A DNA stretch of 64,000 bases, from positions 25,591 through 89,590 of the forward strand of contig JBNRML010000077.1 of the NCBI GenBank assembly GCA_050309585.1. The letters are read 5' to 3'. The notes beneath the pieces were generated by a model. That model ran no database searches. It had not been told where the DNA came from and saw nothing but the letters and a program-made list of their open reading frames with translations. Positions 26,201 through 34,962 of the stretch are shown one piece after another. This DNA comes from Bovifimicola sp050309585 (lineage in GTDB: Bacteria > Bacillota > Clostridia > Lachnospirales > Lachnospiraceae). Positions within the stretch are counted from its first letter, which is position 1, and every line of letters begins with the position of its first letter. Both the position numbers and the translations under genes were made by a program.

Positions 26201-27217
26201 AGCATATAAATCACCGTCTCCATCCGGAGAGCCCCATTTTGCATACAATACAGTATCATTGGTAACAGGTTGTGCAAAATTATATAAATTTATTGCTGCT
26301 GGCTCAGTATACCAGCCCAAAAACTCATAATAATCTGATTCTGGCGACTCTGGCTCAGTTGCTCGGGCATTATATGCAACTACCTGCATTTCATAAGCAC
26401 CACTTGAACCATCATTTAACATAAATGTAACATAGTTAGTTTCACTTTCGTTGATCTCTGGTCCATAAAATTTTATTATTGTTTTAATAGTGTATTCTTC
26501 ATCACCAATAACAATCTTTTTATCAAGTGTAATTGAAGTGGTATTGTTGTCTTCAGCCGATACTCCAATAGGCAATATTGAAGATGCCATTACCACACAT
26601 AAAAATACACTTAATACTTTTGCTGCTCTCTTTCTATTTTTGAAAACAAGCCCTATCGCCACACCCGAAATCACGAGCAATACAGCCCATAAAATAACTT
26701 TTGTACTATCACCTGTTTTTGGTGATTCAGCAGTATTTTTATTATCTGTGACCGAAGGATTACCCGTTGTAACAGGCTCTGCTTTTATCTCATCCTGTGT
26801 AGTCTCCTGTTGTGTTGTTTCCTGCTGTGTAGTCTCTTCTATGGTTGTCTCTTCCTGTGTAGTCTCCTCTGATGTAATTTCCTCCTTCTTTTTTTCTAAG
26901 GTAACTATACTGGTTTCATAAGTTTCACCCGACTGAATAGATATTTTTTCAAACTTTGAATTCCCAGATTTAACAACCAAACCTTCAGGAATTACGTTTT
27001 CCACAGAAATATCTTCCACATCAAAAGAATTCGTATTCTTTATTGACACTGAAAGTAATATTTCCTCATTCTCAGCATAGGTTTCTTTATCAGTTTGAAC
27101 TGATACTTCTAAACCATCCAGTTCTCCCACACTTGTTGCACTTACATTTATCGGTGATGCCAAAATCATACAGCACACCAATGACAGTACTAAAAAAAAT
27201 GTAGAAATTCTTTTCAT
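23276..27217 (-). CDS. Giant surface protein with an internal sorting-signal-like segment, InlB-type repeat and C-terminal YfaP-like domain
   Basis: A 1313-residue protein. Signal peptide, about 1-28. A CARDB/DUF11-like domain (30-110), then a Thr/Glu-rich linker (EETTQEETTIEETTQ). At 165-170 SPKTGD, a hydrophobic segment and NRKRAAK form an LPXTG-like sorting signal, but this is followed at once by a second signal-peptide-like stretch (VLSVFLCVVMASSILPIGVSA). Then come a Listeria-Bacteroides (InlB B) repeat (FLGWYTEPA, LYAKWG), a long beta-rich region, two carboxypeptidase-regulatory-like domains (GELKGKVCTSD, FSGTITDAVSGA) and a YfaP-like end (LRWGNRPSDLDSHL). The ATG at 27217 is chosen for its GGAGGG site. 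A LytTR-type promoter precedes it. Likely an adhesin. Confidence 0.82.
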   Translation of the reverse strand: MKRISTFFLVLSLVCCMILASPINVSATSVGELDGLEVSVQTDKETYAENEEILLSVSIKNTNSFDVEDISVENVIPEGLVVKSGNSKFEKISIQSGETYETSIVTLEKKKEEITSEETTQEETTIEETTQQETTQQETTQDEIKAEPVTTGNPSVTDNKNTAESPKTGDSTKVILWAVLLVISGVAIGLVFKNRKRAAKVLSVFLCVVMASSILPIGVSAEDNNTTSITLDKKIVIGDEEYTIKTIIKFYGPEINESETNYVTFMLNDGSSGAYEMQVVAYNARATEPESPESDYYEFLGWYTEPAAINLYNFAQPVTNDTVLYAKWGSPDGDGDLYAASSGGGTQFSISGLEVEESILIASVNVNNTSALVVRFLDENTKSEITTISAQTPDYGELLRISIPIDVELPDTYIITADLYDSESNKLCDTFTSIKYTTKYKEFSKLTVNDFGEDKTVVNFDEATDNNFGVLNDDVIIISQNDEINGLSVVEPEMFSFVESDEELNEEADVYYYFFQANEEIASLKKDDVVFAEDINGQYRLFKVDEITEIEEDEYLVQPSKDVVLTDFYDTLKVDMDVDTAEKGTSENDAVENDTIENNVSVRNYANIIDVNDEFSAQLGGEIEVNGIKFSLSGKGIVSIEMTYDAHIFSEDYFYCSVITALETKVQVSAEVAGVNNEKKVDEELELAKVYIPTSIPGLAIYIAQTIPVEVELKAEVIVSVTSKTKSGFIYDSYSGRQSVDEKTRTSTVDLKGSAELKVGPKFETGVSFCGEVVEANVSVQAGVKLSAEASIGGGFTNAESKHACNLCLEGKSEWFAEGKVKLEICIIEDVLEGTPLDLTIFEVSGPLYFGGLVPISGVGTIGSKEAKFYLSLNNDSDSMFGGNRHFGGGSCPNKSWRTTVRINNNNTQNVSGVNVKIKKGNNIVSTGGSTHTAYLYDGVYNVNASIDGVEVNKNIVVNGAAQEIVLRPDSANGELKGKVCTSDTNAPISNANIIISQGEMIIGTLKSDANGNYSKKLPDGVYRVEITYDGYIPFVTYVTIENANINYLETALMVYGNKQRMGGFSGTITDAVSGAAVGGVTLKLREGWNNSQYGNVIRTLTTDNNGLFKYDINTVFGVVFGLQSGNYTLTASKEGYATTSFNVVVLPGVVTANQNATISSMGAQGDYRIVLRWGNRPSDLDSHLVANTVDNGKEHIYFSEKRGYAGNLDRDDTDYEGPETITVTDFELLKNGFVYCVHDYSNRKSDGSNVLSLSNATVYLYKGNVLLKTYHVPTDNIGTVWNVFKIDSNGNIIDINTFDNIMMPEDVGSTFI

Positions 27218-27254
27218 CCTATATCCCTCCATCATATATTTTTTTGCAATTTTA

Positions 27255-27321
27255 ATTGTACTTCTAATTTCTACACTTTTTGCCACTTGTCATCAATTGC
27301 TCCCCTTTTGTCACGAAATGC
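27255..27321 (-). promoter_or_regulatory. LytTR-type direct repeat and promoter of the giant surface-protein gene
   Basis: On the minus strand, GCATTTCGTGAC (27310-27321) and GCAATTGATGAC (27289-27300) are 21 bases apart, followed by exactly 28 bases and TACAAT (27255-27260). The spacing is identical to the site at 20715-20781. The predicted start is about 30 bases before the ATG. Confidence 0.68.
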
Positions 27322-27396
27322 AACAAAAATGCCCCCCGCTGTCGTCATTATCACAATGACCAATCAGCCGAAAGCATTCCAATCTACCCATCTAAA

Positions 27397-28842
27397 CTAT
27401 AATCCCTTTGCAACACAATCAGGTATACACACCCTGTTTACGAAAAAATCCTTCCCATATCTTACTTCCATTTTTCCGTTATATTTCTCAGCTATGCCAC
27501 GGATTATTTCCATACCATATCCATGTCCGTCTTTATTTTCCTTGGTTGTGGCATATCTTCCCCTGATTTCCACAACCTTCTGCCTGCTATCCTTGACATT
27601 ACCCACTTCAAGATAGATTTTACCCTCCCTTTCTTCAGATGCCACATAAACATGATTTTCCTGCAATAAAGAAGGCCTTACACCTCTGACTTTTTTCTTG
27701 GTGTCCTGCGTTGTCTCAGATTCGCTTTTCTGCCTTAATCCTTCAGATACCTTAACCGCTTCAATGGCATTATCAAGCATGTTAACCAGGAGGCTGGACG
27801 CATCTAAAATATTTATATCTGCCCTTTCATATTGTTCAATATTAAAATCGTAGCTAAGTCCAAGCTCCTGAAGCTCCAGTTTCCTACTGTTCAGAATGTC
27901 ATTTAAAATAACACGATTAACATTTGCTTCATAATTTGTCTCAGGATTTACTTCATCACCGGCTTTATTTCCTTTCACTGCTTTGGCGGCGTCGCCGGAC
28001 TCACTCTCTTCATCCATATCCCTGCCTATTAATTTGTAGATTTCACGCAGCTTCCTTTCGTACTCCCTCTTATACGCTGAAAGGTTGTTTATGTCCCTGC
28101 ATAAATTTGTGTAATACTCCTGAACCACCTGCTCTTTTTCCTTGATGTAATTCAAATTTGTTGTGGTCTGCTTAATCAACAGAAGCTCTAACATTGACTG
28201 TACTATTATCAGATCCACAAACACAATTAGCCCTGCATACAGCCAGAACACCGCAGATGTCTTCAGCTCCAATACTGTTGTGTATATATAACTATATACC
28301 AGTCCTATAATCATCTGAATAAAAAATGCCATCGCAATGGGCAGTACACTTTTATCAAGAATATATTTTCTCACAGGCCTTTGAAACAATAAAATTAATT
28401 CTGTTACAATCATAAAAATAAATTGTGCCATGACACAAATAATAACCCTTGTAGTTGAAATGCCACATGCTGCCTCCTCCCAGTTATAGTCCAGCAGTCC
28501 AAAAAATATACCAACACATACTATCTCTGAAAAAATTTGAGCAATCGAACTTTCTATAAACAGCAAAATTTTGTCAATTATCCTGCCCTTAAAAAATACC
28601 GCAACAAAGAATATGCCATAGGCCATAAACGTAATGTATACAAGTTCTGGTATCAAAATGTTTTCTGTTTTCATCCAGTTATGTACACAGTTGACTAAAA
28701 CCATACATCCTACTATTTTATACACTTTATACTTTGGCCTTAACAGGCTCGAATACAGCCTTACAATTGTCAACTCCGCCAGGACCATACCACCATAAAA
28801 AATCAGATACCTGATTATGACAGATATACCTTCCACCAACAT
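27397..28842 (-). CDS. GHKL sensor histidine kinase (AgrC-like)
   Basis: A 481-residue membrane kinase. About six hydrophobic segments fill residues 5-205, then a coiled linker and dimerisation region, and a C-terminal GHKL ATPase domain with an N box (LVNMLDNAIEA) and a G box (DGHGYGMEIIRGIAEKYNG). It should phosphorylate the LytTR regulator encoded just upstream. AgrC-type kinases often sense peptides, but no agrB or agrD gene is present in this window. The usual H-box histidine is not obvious around YYTNLCRDINNLSAYKREYE, so the phosphorylated site is uncertain. I start it at ATG 28842 (AGGAG five bases before) instead of the GTG two codons upstream. Confidence 0.85.
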   Translation of the reverse strand: MLVEGISVIIRYLIFYGGMVLAELTIVRLYSSLLRPKYKVYKIVGCMVLVNCVHNWMKTENILIPELVYITFMAYGIFFVAVFFKGRIIDKILLFIESSIAQIFSEIVCVGIFFGLLDYNWEEAACGISTTRVIICVMAQFIFMIVTELILLFQRPVRKYILDKSVLPIAMAFFIQMIIGLVYSYIYTTVLELKTSAVFWLYAGLIVFVDLIIVQSMLELLLIKQTTTNLNYIKEKEQVVQEYYTNLCRDINNLSAYKREYERKLREIYKLIGRDMDEESESGDAAKAVKGNKAGDEVNPETNYEANVNRVILNDILNSRKLELQELGLSYDFNIEQYERADINILDASSLLVNMLDNAIEAVKVSEGLRQKSESETTQDTKKKVRGVRPSLLQENHVYVASEEREGKIYLEVGNVKDSRQKVVEIRGRYATTKENKDGHGYGMEIIRGIAEKYNGKMEVRYGKDFFVNRVCIPDCVAKGL

Positions 28843-28882
28843 CTTCACTCCTAATCATCACATACGAAAACATAACAGACTG

Positions 28883-29614
28883 TTAAAAATGTGATTTTTC
28901 GTATTTATCCATATATTCTCCATATATTTTCTTGTAATAATTTCTGCTAACCGGAACAATGTCTTCATTATAAAACTCCGCTCCATCCCGGTTCACTTTT
29001 TTTACTTTTTTCATATTTATCATATAACTCCTGTGGCATTTTTCAAATCTGCCCTCCAGCAGCTTCTCTGCTTCTTCCATAGTCATGATGGCTCGAAATT
29101 CTTTACCATTTTCATGCTTAAAAATCAGATATCTGCCCTGGCTTTCCACATAACACACATCCCGGACATAAATTTTCTCCACCTCATGACGCACTTTTAC
29201 CATGACCATATCTTCCTTTTCTTCAGAAGCTTTCTCTATGTATTTTTTTATAACTGTATCTACCCTGTCCTGAGTAATTGGCTTTAGTAAAAGCGAAAAT
29301 GGAACACTTTCAAATATTCCTTCCACCCTATCCATATTTCCTGTAATAAATACAATCTTTGTATTGGAATTGTATTCTAGTATCTTATTCCCGAGTTCAA
29401 CTCCATTTTCCTTTGTCAATACAATATCAATAAAGAGCAAATCATAACTTTTCTCCTCAATTTCCTCTTCCAGATGCTTCGCTTTATAAAAAGTATCCAC
29501 TGTCACATCGTAAGACAGATTCATGGCACTAAATGCATCCATTACCATATCTTTCAGGCGGATTGTTATTTCTTTTTCATCATCACATATTCCAATAACA
29601 ATTTTCTCTTTCAT
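28883..29614 (-). CDS. LytTR-family response regulator (AgrA-like)
   Basis: A 243-residue regulator. The receiver domain (1-120) begins IGICDDEKEI, with the phosphorylated Asp in YDLLFIDIVLTKENG and the conserved Lys in LLKPITQDRV. The LytTR DNA-binding domain (about 140-240) has VEKIYVRDVCYVESQGRYL and FEKCHRSYMINMKKVKKVNR. LytTR proteins bind two direct repeats in adjacent major grooves about 21 bp apart, just upstream of a weak -35 box. Two such sites with matching geometry lie at 20715-20781 and 27255-27321, upstream of surface-protein genes, so those are the likely targets. It lies between two kinase genes on the same strand. Confidence 0.9.
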   Translation of the reverse strand: MKEKIVIGICDDEKEITIRLKDMVMDAFSAMNLSYDVTVDTFYKAKHLEEEIEEKSYDLLFIDIVLTKENGVELGNKILEYNSNTKIVFITGNMDRVEGIFESVPFSLLLKPITQDRVDTVIKKYIEKASEEKEDMVMVKVRHEVEKIYVRDVCYVESQGRYLIFKHENGKEFRAIMTMEEAEKLLEGRFEKCHRSYMINMKKVKKVNRDGAEFYNEDIVPVSRNYYKKIYGEYMDKYEKSHF

Positions 29615-29637
29615 ACTTACCTCTCAAAAATGATTTA

Positions 29638-30537
29638 TCAGTCGCATTCCATTATCATTTCAACAAAACAGTCTTTTTTTCTGGCATAGAAATTGCAGTA
29701 ATTTTTTTCCATCATCTGCAAAAAATACTTTTCACACGAGGACATCAGTTTATCTATTTTTTTCTCTTCCTCTATTCCTTCCATGCTGCATTTCATCATA
29801 AATATCATCTTTGTTTTTTCCTGCCTTACCCCAAGCTTCGCACTTCCTCCGCTTAATTTCTTAAGGTCATTCAGGAAAAATATTTCATCACATATTGTCT
29901 TTAAAATACTGCAGAATTGTCCTTCCTCCATAGGAAGTCGTCCCGACGTCAGGACATCCACCTCCAAATCAATATTTTTCTGACTGCACTTTTCCTTCGC
30001 AATGGATATTAACATATTTGCAGTCTTTGAACCACAATACACAACATTTTTCGTGGACTGTATCTGCTTACTCAGCTCATCAAGAAGTCTTTTGCCGGCC
30101 TCCTCATTTTCACATTCGCGGACTGCACCATAAGCCAATTCCACCTGATTTGCAAAATCATGTCGTATCTTTGAAAGCTCATCCTGATATTTTCCCATTA
30201 ATGCAAAATATCTTTTATCAGACTCTTCCTTACGCATCAAAAACTCATATTCATCGTCCACTGAAATCTTCTCAAGAACACCATCGAAGATTATTTTCAG
30301 CGGTACAAGTGACAATATAATTAATAACATTGCAATACCATAAGAGACTAAAATTATTCTGCTGTTTACTTTTTGGGAAATATCAAAAAACACATATGCA
30401 ATAATTAACTGTGCAATGTTATATAAGAGAAACTCAGCTGTTTTTCCTGCCTGAAGCTTGCATTGATATGCCTTAAGCACAATATATGCACTAAAAAGAA
30501 TGTCTAATAGAACTGTAACTCCAAATAATAATATCAT
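29638..30537 (-). CDS. Histidine-kinase-like membrane protein with degenerate ATPase domain
   Basis: A 299-residue protein with three membrane segments in about residues 1-105, a coiled region and a clear phosphoacceptor motif (KIRHDFANQ, like the H box of AgrC-type kinases). The C-terminal domain lacks a recognisable N box (a normal one would read like DNAIEA) and lacks the glycine-rich G box, so it probably cannot bind ATP. It may be phosphorylated in trans by the complete kinase at 27397-28842 or act as a sensor subunit (inference). The complete kinase, conversely, has no obvious H box, which makes a split pair plausible. It is the first gene of the three-gene operon. The start has AGGAAAG upstream. 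Confidence 0.65.
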   Translation of the reverse strand: MILLFGVTVLLDILFSAYIVLKAYQCKLQAGKTAEFLLYNIAQLIIAYVFFDISQKVNSRIILVSYGIAMLLIILSLVPLKIIFDGVLEKISVDDEYEFLMRKEESDKRYFALMGKYQDELSKIRHDFANQVELAYGAVRECENEEAGKRLLDELSKQIQSTKNVVYCGSKTANMLISIAKEKCSQKNIDLEVDVLTSGRLPMEEGQFCSILKTICDEIFFLNDLKKLSGGSAKLGVRQEKTKMIFMMKCSMEGIEEEKKIDKLMSSCEKYFLQMMEKNYCNFYARKKDCFVEMIMECD

Positions 30538-30583
30538 TAGTACTTTCCTACACTTTCATCTTCATATTTCCGAGAGTACATCC

Positions 30584-30619
30584 CACAAAAACCAACAACC
30601 TATCTTAAAAGATAGGTTG
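30584..30619 (-). terminator. Terminator of glgB
   Basis: CAACCTATCTT (30596-30606) and AAGATAGGTTG (30609-30619) form an 11-bp stem, followed on the minus strand by TTGGTTTTTTG. Confidence 0.8.
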
Positions 30620-30652
30620 CTGCATCATTTAAACAACTTACGTTTATTATTT

Positions 30653-32644
30653 CTAATCAATTGTATCCTTTTTTTCACTATCAGCAGATTTCTTACAAGC
30701 TGTTTTTTTCTTAGTGATTTTTCTTACCGGTTTTTTGATTTCCTTCGGAACCGTCATTACTATTGACTCAAATCCGCGAAGTTTAACCGTAATTTTGTAA
30801 TCAAAGTAATCCTGCTGTTCTCCTTCAGGCATCTCCTCTGCTGTGTAAACAACTTTTTCCTGTCCGTATACATCAGCCGAACTTAAGATTACTTCATATT
30901 TTCCCGGATTTGGGACACCAATAACATATTCATCTCTCTGCACAGGAGTAAAGTTGCAGACAAATGCCAGACTATCGTTAAATGTATCCGGTTTCTTTCT
31001 GATAAAGCTAAATACACTGTTGTCACTGTCATCACAGTTAATCCATCTGAAGCACTCATATGCTTTTGACTCATAACCGTACATTACATCATTTTCTTTA
31101 TAAAGGTGTAAAAGCTTCTTAACATAGTCTTTTATGTCAGCATGCATCGGATCCTCAAGAAGATACCAGTCAAGGCCTCTTGATTCAGACCACTCTTCCC
31201 TCTGACCAAAATCCTGTCCCATAAACAACAGCTTTTTACCAGGCTGACCAAACATAAATGTATATGCAGTCTTGAGATTTTCTGCCTTTGTCTCCAAATC
31301 GCCCGGCATCTTATATAACATTGAACATTTCAAATGCACAACCTCATCATGAGATAATACTAAAATGAAATTCTCACTGAAAGCATATGTAAGATTAAAT
31401 GTCATCTTATTGTGATTGTAACTCTTGAAATATGGATCAAGCTTAACATAATCAAGGAAATCGTGCATCCAGCCCATATTCCATTTGAAAGTAAATCCTA
31501 GACCACCCTTTTCAGGCTCTTTTGTGATATCAGGCCATGCTGTGGATTCCTCCGCGATGAGGTAAGCACCCGGGTCTCTTTGTCTCAATATACTATTTAA
31601 ATGCTTGAAGAATTCCATGGCTTCAAGATTTCCGTTTCCACCATATTTGTTTGGAACCCATTCACCATCTCTTCTTCCGTAATCAAGGTAAAGCATTGAA
31701 GCAACCGCGTCAACTCTCAATGCGTCAATATGGAATTTTTCAACCCAATAAAGTGCATTGGCAATAAGAAAGTTTACGACTTCTGTTTTTCCATAGTCAA
31801 ATACCTTTGTGCCCCAGTCCTTCTGCTCGCCCTTTCTCCAGTCAGCATATTCATAAAGCGGACCGCCGTCAAACATGGCAAGACCGTGCTCATCCTTAGG
31901 GAAGTGAGCAGGTACCCAGTCGAGGATAACACCTATTCCCTGCTGGTGAAGGTAATCAACCATATACATGAAATCCTTTGGCTCTCCATATCTTGAAGTA
32001 GGTGAATAATATCCTGTAACCTGATATCCCCACGACTGATCCAGTGGATGTTCAGAAATACCCATTAACTCAACATGTGTATATCCCATATCCTTTACAT
32101 AACCAGCCAGCTCATGAGCCAGCTGTCTGTATCCACAGAAGCCATCCATGCTGTTCGAGTAATCTTTTTTCCAAGAACCAAGGTGTACTTCGTAAATAGA
32201 CATTGGCATATCCACTTTTCCACCGACATCCTTTGCCCTGCCTTCTACCCAGGCTGCATCATGCCACTCATATCCGTTGAGGTTTGTTATCTTAGACGCA
32301 TTTCCCGGTCTCATTTCTGAATAGTTCGCATATGGATCTGCCTTATAATGTGTTTTTCCATCCTGACCTGTAATGGCAAATTTGTAAATACGACCTTCTC
32401 CAACTCCCGGAACAAATCTTTCCCATATTCCTGAAGTTCCAAGTCTCTCCATAATGTGGATATAACCATTCCAGTCATTAAAATCTCCAACTACACTTAT
32501 CGCTTTTGCCTTTGGTGCCCATACAGCAAAGTATGTTCCCCGGACTCCATCTACTTCCATAACATGAGCACCTAACTTCTCATATATCTCGTAGTGTGAG
32601 CCATTATTAAACAGATATCTGTCTGTTTCAGTAATAATGTTCAT
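30653..32644 (-). CDS. glgB: 1,4-alpha-glucan branching enzyme
   Basis: A 663-residue GH13 enzyme that makes alpha-1,6 branches in glycogen. An N-terminal CBM48 domain (VWAPKAKAISVVGDFNDWNG) precedes the TIM barrel. The nucleophile Asp is in DALRVDAVASMLYLDYGR, the acid Glu in LIAEESTAWP and the transition-state Asp in LVLSHDEVVH. The C-terminal all-beta domain ends in a basic, lysine-rich tail (KKPVRKITKKKTACKKS) that is not usual for the family. No other glycogen gene is in the window, so it stands alone. GAGAGG lies before the ATG, and a strong terminator follows. Confidence 0.95.
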   Translation of the reverse strand: MNIITETDRYLFNNGSHYEIYEKLGAHVMEVDGVRGTYFAVWAPKAKAISVVGDFNDWNGYIHIMERLGTSGIWERFVPGVGEGRIYKFAITGQDGKTHYKADPYANYSEMRPGNASKITNLNGYEWHDAAWVEGRAKDVGGKVDMPMSIYEVHLGSWKKDYSNSMDGFCGYRQLAHELAGYVKDMGYTHVELMGISEHPLDQSWGYQVTGYYSPTSRYGEPKDFMYMVDYLHQQGIGVILDWVPAHFPKDEHGLAMFDGGPLYEYADWRKGEQKDWGTKVFDYGKTEVVNFLIANALYWVEKFHIDALRVDAVASMLYLDYGRRDGEWVPNKYGGNGNLEAMEFFKHLNSILRQRDPGAYLIAEESTAWPDITKEPEKGGLGFTFKWNMGWMHDFLDYVKLDPYFKSYNHNKMTFNLTYAFSENFILVLSHDEVVHLKCSMLYKMPGDLETKAENLKTAYTFMFGQPGKKLLFMGQDFGQREEWSESRGLDWYLLEDPMHADIKDYVKKLLHLYKENDVMYGYESKAYECFRWINCDDSDNSVFSFIRKKPDTFNDSLAFVCNFTPVQRDEYVIGVPNPGKYEVILSSADVYGQEKVVYTAEEMPEGEQQDYFDYKITVKLRGFESIVMTVPKEIKKPVRKITKKKTACKKSADSEKKDTID

Positions 32645-32667
32645 ATGCTACACCTCTCTTTTTTTAT

Positions 32668-34962
32668 TTATGAAACTCTGTTGTAATTAATCAGACAACC
32701 CTTTAAAATGATTTCTCTTTCATCATCTGTAAGTTCACCCAACTTGAGTTCAAATTCTTTCATTTCTCCATCTTTTACCACGTATGCCTTAATGTCCGAA
32801 ATCTTTTCCCTCACTGCATTTGCAATTCCAGGAATAAATATATAATCTCCATTAGTAAATGGAAGCTCATCCTCTTCATAAATAAATGGAAGCATACCCC
32901 AGTTAATAAGATTTGAACGATATCTCTTTGTGGCATATTCCTTGGCAATGTTTGCCCATCCACCAAGAACTTTCTGGCAGGATGCCGCCTGTTCTCTCGC
33001 AGAACCATCACCCGGCTTAACCGCATATATTGTACTGCCTATACCGATATTATCATGATTTACCCCTGCGAATTTCTCCTTAATAGTCTTCATTACCGGT
33101 TTCATTTCAGCAAGAGTACAACCAGGACATTTTCCTTCTTCTCTTGCTATCTCAGCAGCCTGAACCTCTTTAGCTCTTCCCACATATGCAGGGTCTTTTC
33201 TTGAAAGAGTAAATTCAGCAAGTCCAAGAGGATTTGAACGATACGAAGAAGTTTCACCTGATGGAATAAGCTCATCTGTTGTGGTAACAGGGTCATGAAT
33301 CTCTGAAACAACCTTGAGTACAAGATTGTCTGTGAGAGCCACCATCTTTGGCCAGTCCTTGATGTTTGGACCAAATTTAATCTCAACATCAGGATCCGCA
33401 ACACCCTTACTGTCAAATACTCTGTTTTCATATATCGTCTTATCAAAGAAATATCTAGGATTTGTAAAGTTCACATCCATATCTGTAGCTGCCGTCAAAT
33501 ATCCCTTGTTAGCTGCCGTGGCTGCAATAGAACGCGCATCCATAAGGGCAACTGAAGATATCTGACCATTCTGAAGCTTAGAACCTTCTCTGTTAGGGAA
33601 GTTTCTGGTAGAATGACGGATACTGAATGCGTTATTTGCAGGTGTATCCCCTGCACCAAAACATGGTCCGCAGAAGGCTGTCTTGACAATCGCTCCTGTC
33701 GCCATAAGGTCTGCAAGTCTTCCATTTCTTGCAAGTTCAACATAAATAGGTGTGCTTGCCGGATAAACACTGAGTGTAAACTCGTCTGAACCAATGCTTG
33801 CACCCTTAAGGATATCAGCCGCTGCACAGATATTTTCAAATCCACCACCTGCACATCCTGCAATAATACCCTGTTCTACATATAATTTTCCATTTCTTAT
33901 TTTATCTTTTAATTTGAAATCAACCTGTCCATCAAGACTTACCAGTGCCTTCTTTTCACAATCATCAAGAATGTCCATGAGATTTGCATTTAATTCTTCA
34001 ATTGTGTAAGTGTTGCTTGGGTGGAATGGCATGGCAATCATTGGCTTAATCTTATCAAGCTCTACATATACGATTCCATCGTAGTAACTTACCGCACCAG
34101 GATTAAGTTCCTTGTAATCCTCTTTTCTTCCATGTATTTCATAGAAGTCCTCAATCTTCTCATCTGTTGACCAGATAGATGAAAGACAAGTTGTCTCTGT
34201 AGTCATTACGTCAATCCCTATTCTGAAATCTGCGCTTAAGTTCTTAACACCCGGTCCAACAAATTCCATAACCTTATTTTTAACATATCCATTACCAAAT
34301 ACTGCTCCGATAATGGCAAGTGCAACGTCCTGAGGACCAACACCCTTAACCGGTTCACCGGTAAGATATATGGCAATAACACCAGGCATATTAATATCAT
34401 ATGTCTGGGATAAGAGCTGTTTTACAAGCTCCGGACCACCTTCGCCCATGGCCATTGTTCCCAATGCACCATAACGTGTGTGACTGTCTGAGCCTAAAAT
34501 CATCTTTCCGCCGCCACTTAAAACTTCTCTTGCGAACTGATGAATAACTGCCTGATGAGGTGGAACGTAAACCCCGCCGTACTTCTTGGCACAGGTAAGA
34601 CCAAACATATGGTCATCTTCATTTATGGTACCACCAACCGCACACAAACTGTTGTGGCAATTTGTCAATACATATGGAATAGGGAACTTTTCAAGTCCTG
34701 AAGCCCTTGCCGTCTGAATAATACCAACAAATGTGATATCATGCGATGTAAGCTTGTCGAATTTAATCTGAAGCTTCTCCATATTCCCTGATGTATTATG
34801 TTCCTTTAAAATATTGTAAGCTATAGTATTTTTAGCTGCCTCTTCTTTAGAAATATATTTATCACCCAATTTTGATTTCAGGAGATTTTCATAATCCCCC
34901 ACGGTCTCAACCACTTCTGTTCCATTAAGTAAATATGCACCGCTATTTCCAAGTTTCACCAT
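32668..34962 (-). CDS. Aconitase-family hydratase (YbhJ-like)
   Basis: A 764-residue member of the aconitase superfamily, close in length to E. coli YbhJ (753). Motifs include the substrate-binding LGSDSHTRYGALGTMAMGEGG and cluster cysteines in TTCLSSIW and CGPCFGAGD, with IIAGCAGGGFENICAAADIL between. The C-terminal swivel domain contains GIGSTIYAVKPGDGSAREQA. Most annotation pipelines call such proteins hydratase; true aconitase activity (citrate to isocitrate) is possible but not certain, because typical AcnA proteins are longer (about 890) and arranged somewhat differently. It lies 23 bases upstream of glgB, so the two may be cotranscribed. GGAGG precedes the ATG. Confidence 0.82.
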   Translation of the reverse strand: MVKLGNSGAYLLNGTEVVETVGDYENLLKSKLGDKYISKEEAAKNTIAYNILKEHNTSGNMEKLQIKFDKLTSHDITFVGIIQTARASGLEKFPIPYVLTNCHNSLCAVGGTINEDDHMFGLTCAKKYGGVYVPPHQAVIHQFAREVLSGGGKMILGSDSHTRYGALGTMAMGEGGPELVKQLLSQTYDINMPGVIAIYLTGEPVKGVGPQDVALAIIGAVFGNGYVKNKVMEFVGPGVKNLSADFRIGIDVMTTETTCLSSIWSTDEKIEDFYEIHGRKEDYKELNPGAVSYYDGIVYVELDKIKPMIAMPFHPSNTYTIEELNANLMDILDDCEKKALVSLDGQVDFKLKDKIRNGKLYVEQGIIAGCAGGGFENICAAADILKGASIGSDEFTLSVYPASTPIYVELARNGRLADLMATGAIVKTAFCGPCFGAGDTPANNAFSIRHSTRNFPNREGSKLQNGQISSVALMDARSIAATAANKGYLTAATDMDVNFTNPRYFFDKTIYENRVFDSKGVADPDVEIKFGPNIKDWPKMVALTDNLVLKVVSEIHDPVTTTDELIPSGETSSYRSNPLGLAEFTLSRKDPAYVGRAKEVQAAEIAREEGKCPGCTLAEMKPVMKTIKEKFAGVNHDNIGIGSTIYAVKPGDGSAREQAASCQKVLGGWANIAKEYATKRYRSNLINWGMLPFIYEEDELPFTNGDYIFIPGIANAVREKISDIKAYVVKDGEMKEFELKLGELTDDEREIILKGCLINYNRVS

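Noticed and set aside
27397..30537. A complete agr quorum-sensing system
   Set aside because: Kinase and LytTR regulator are present, but I found no AgrB-like peptidase and no AgrD-like peptide gene in the gaps.
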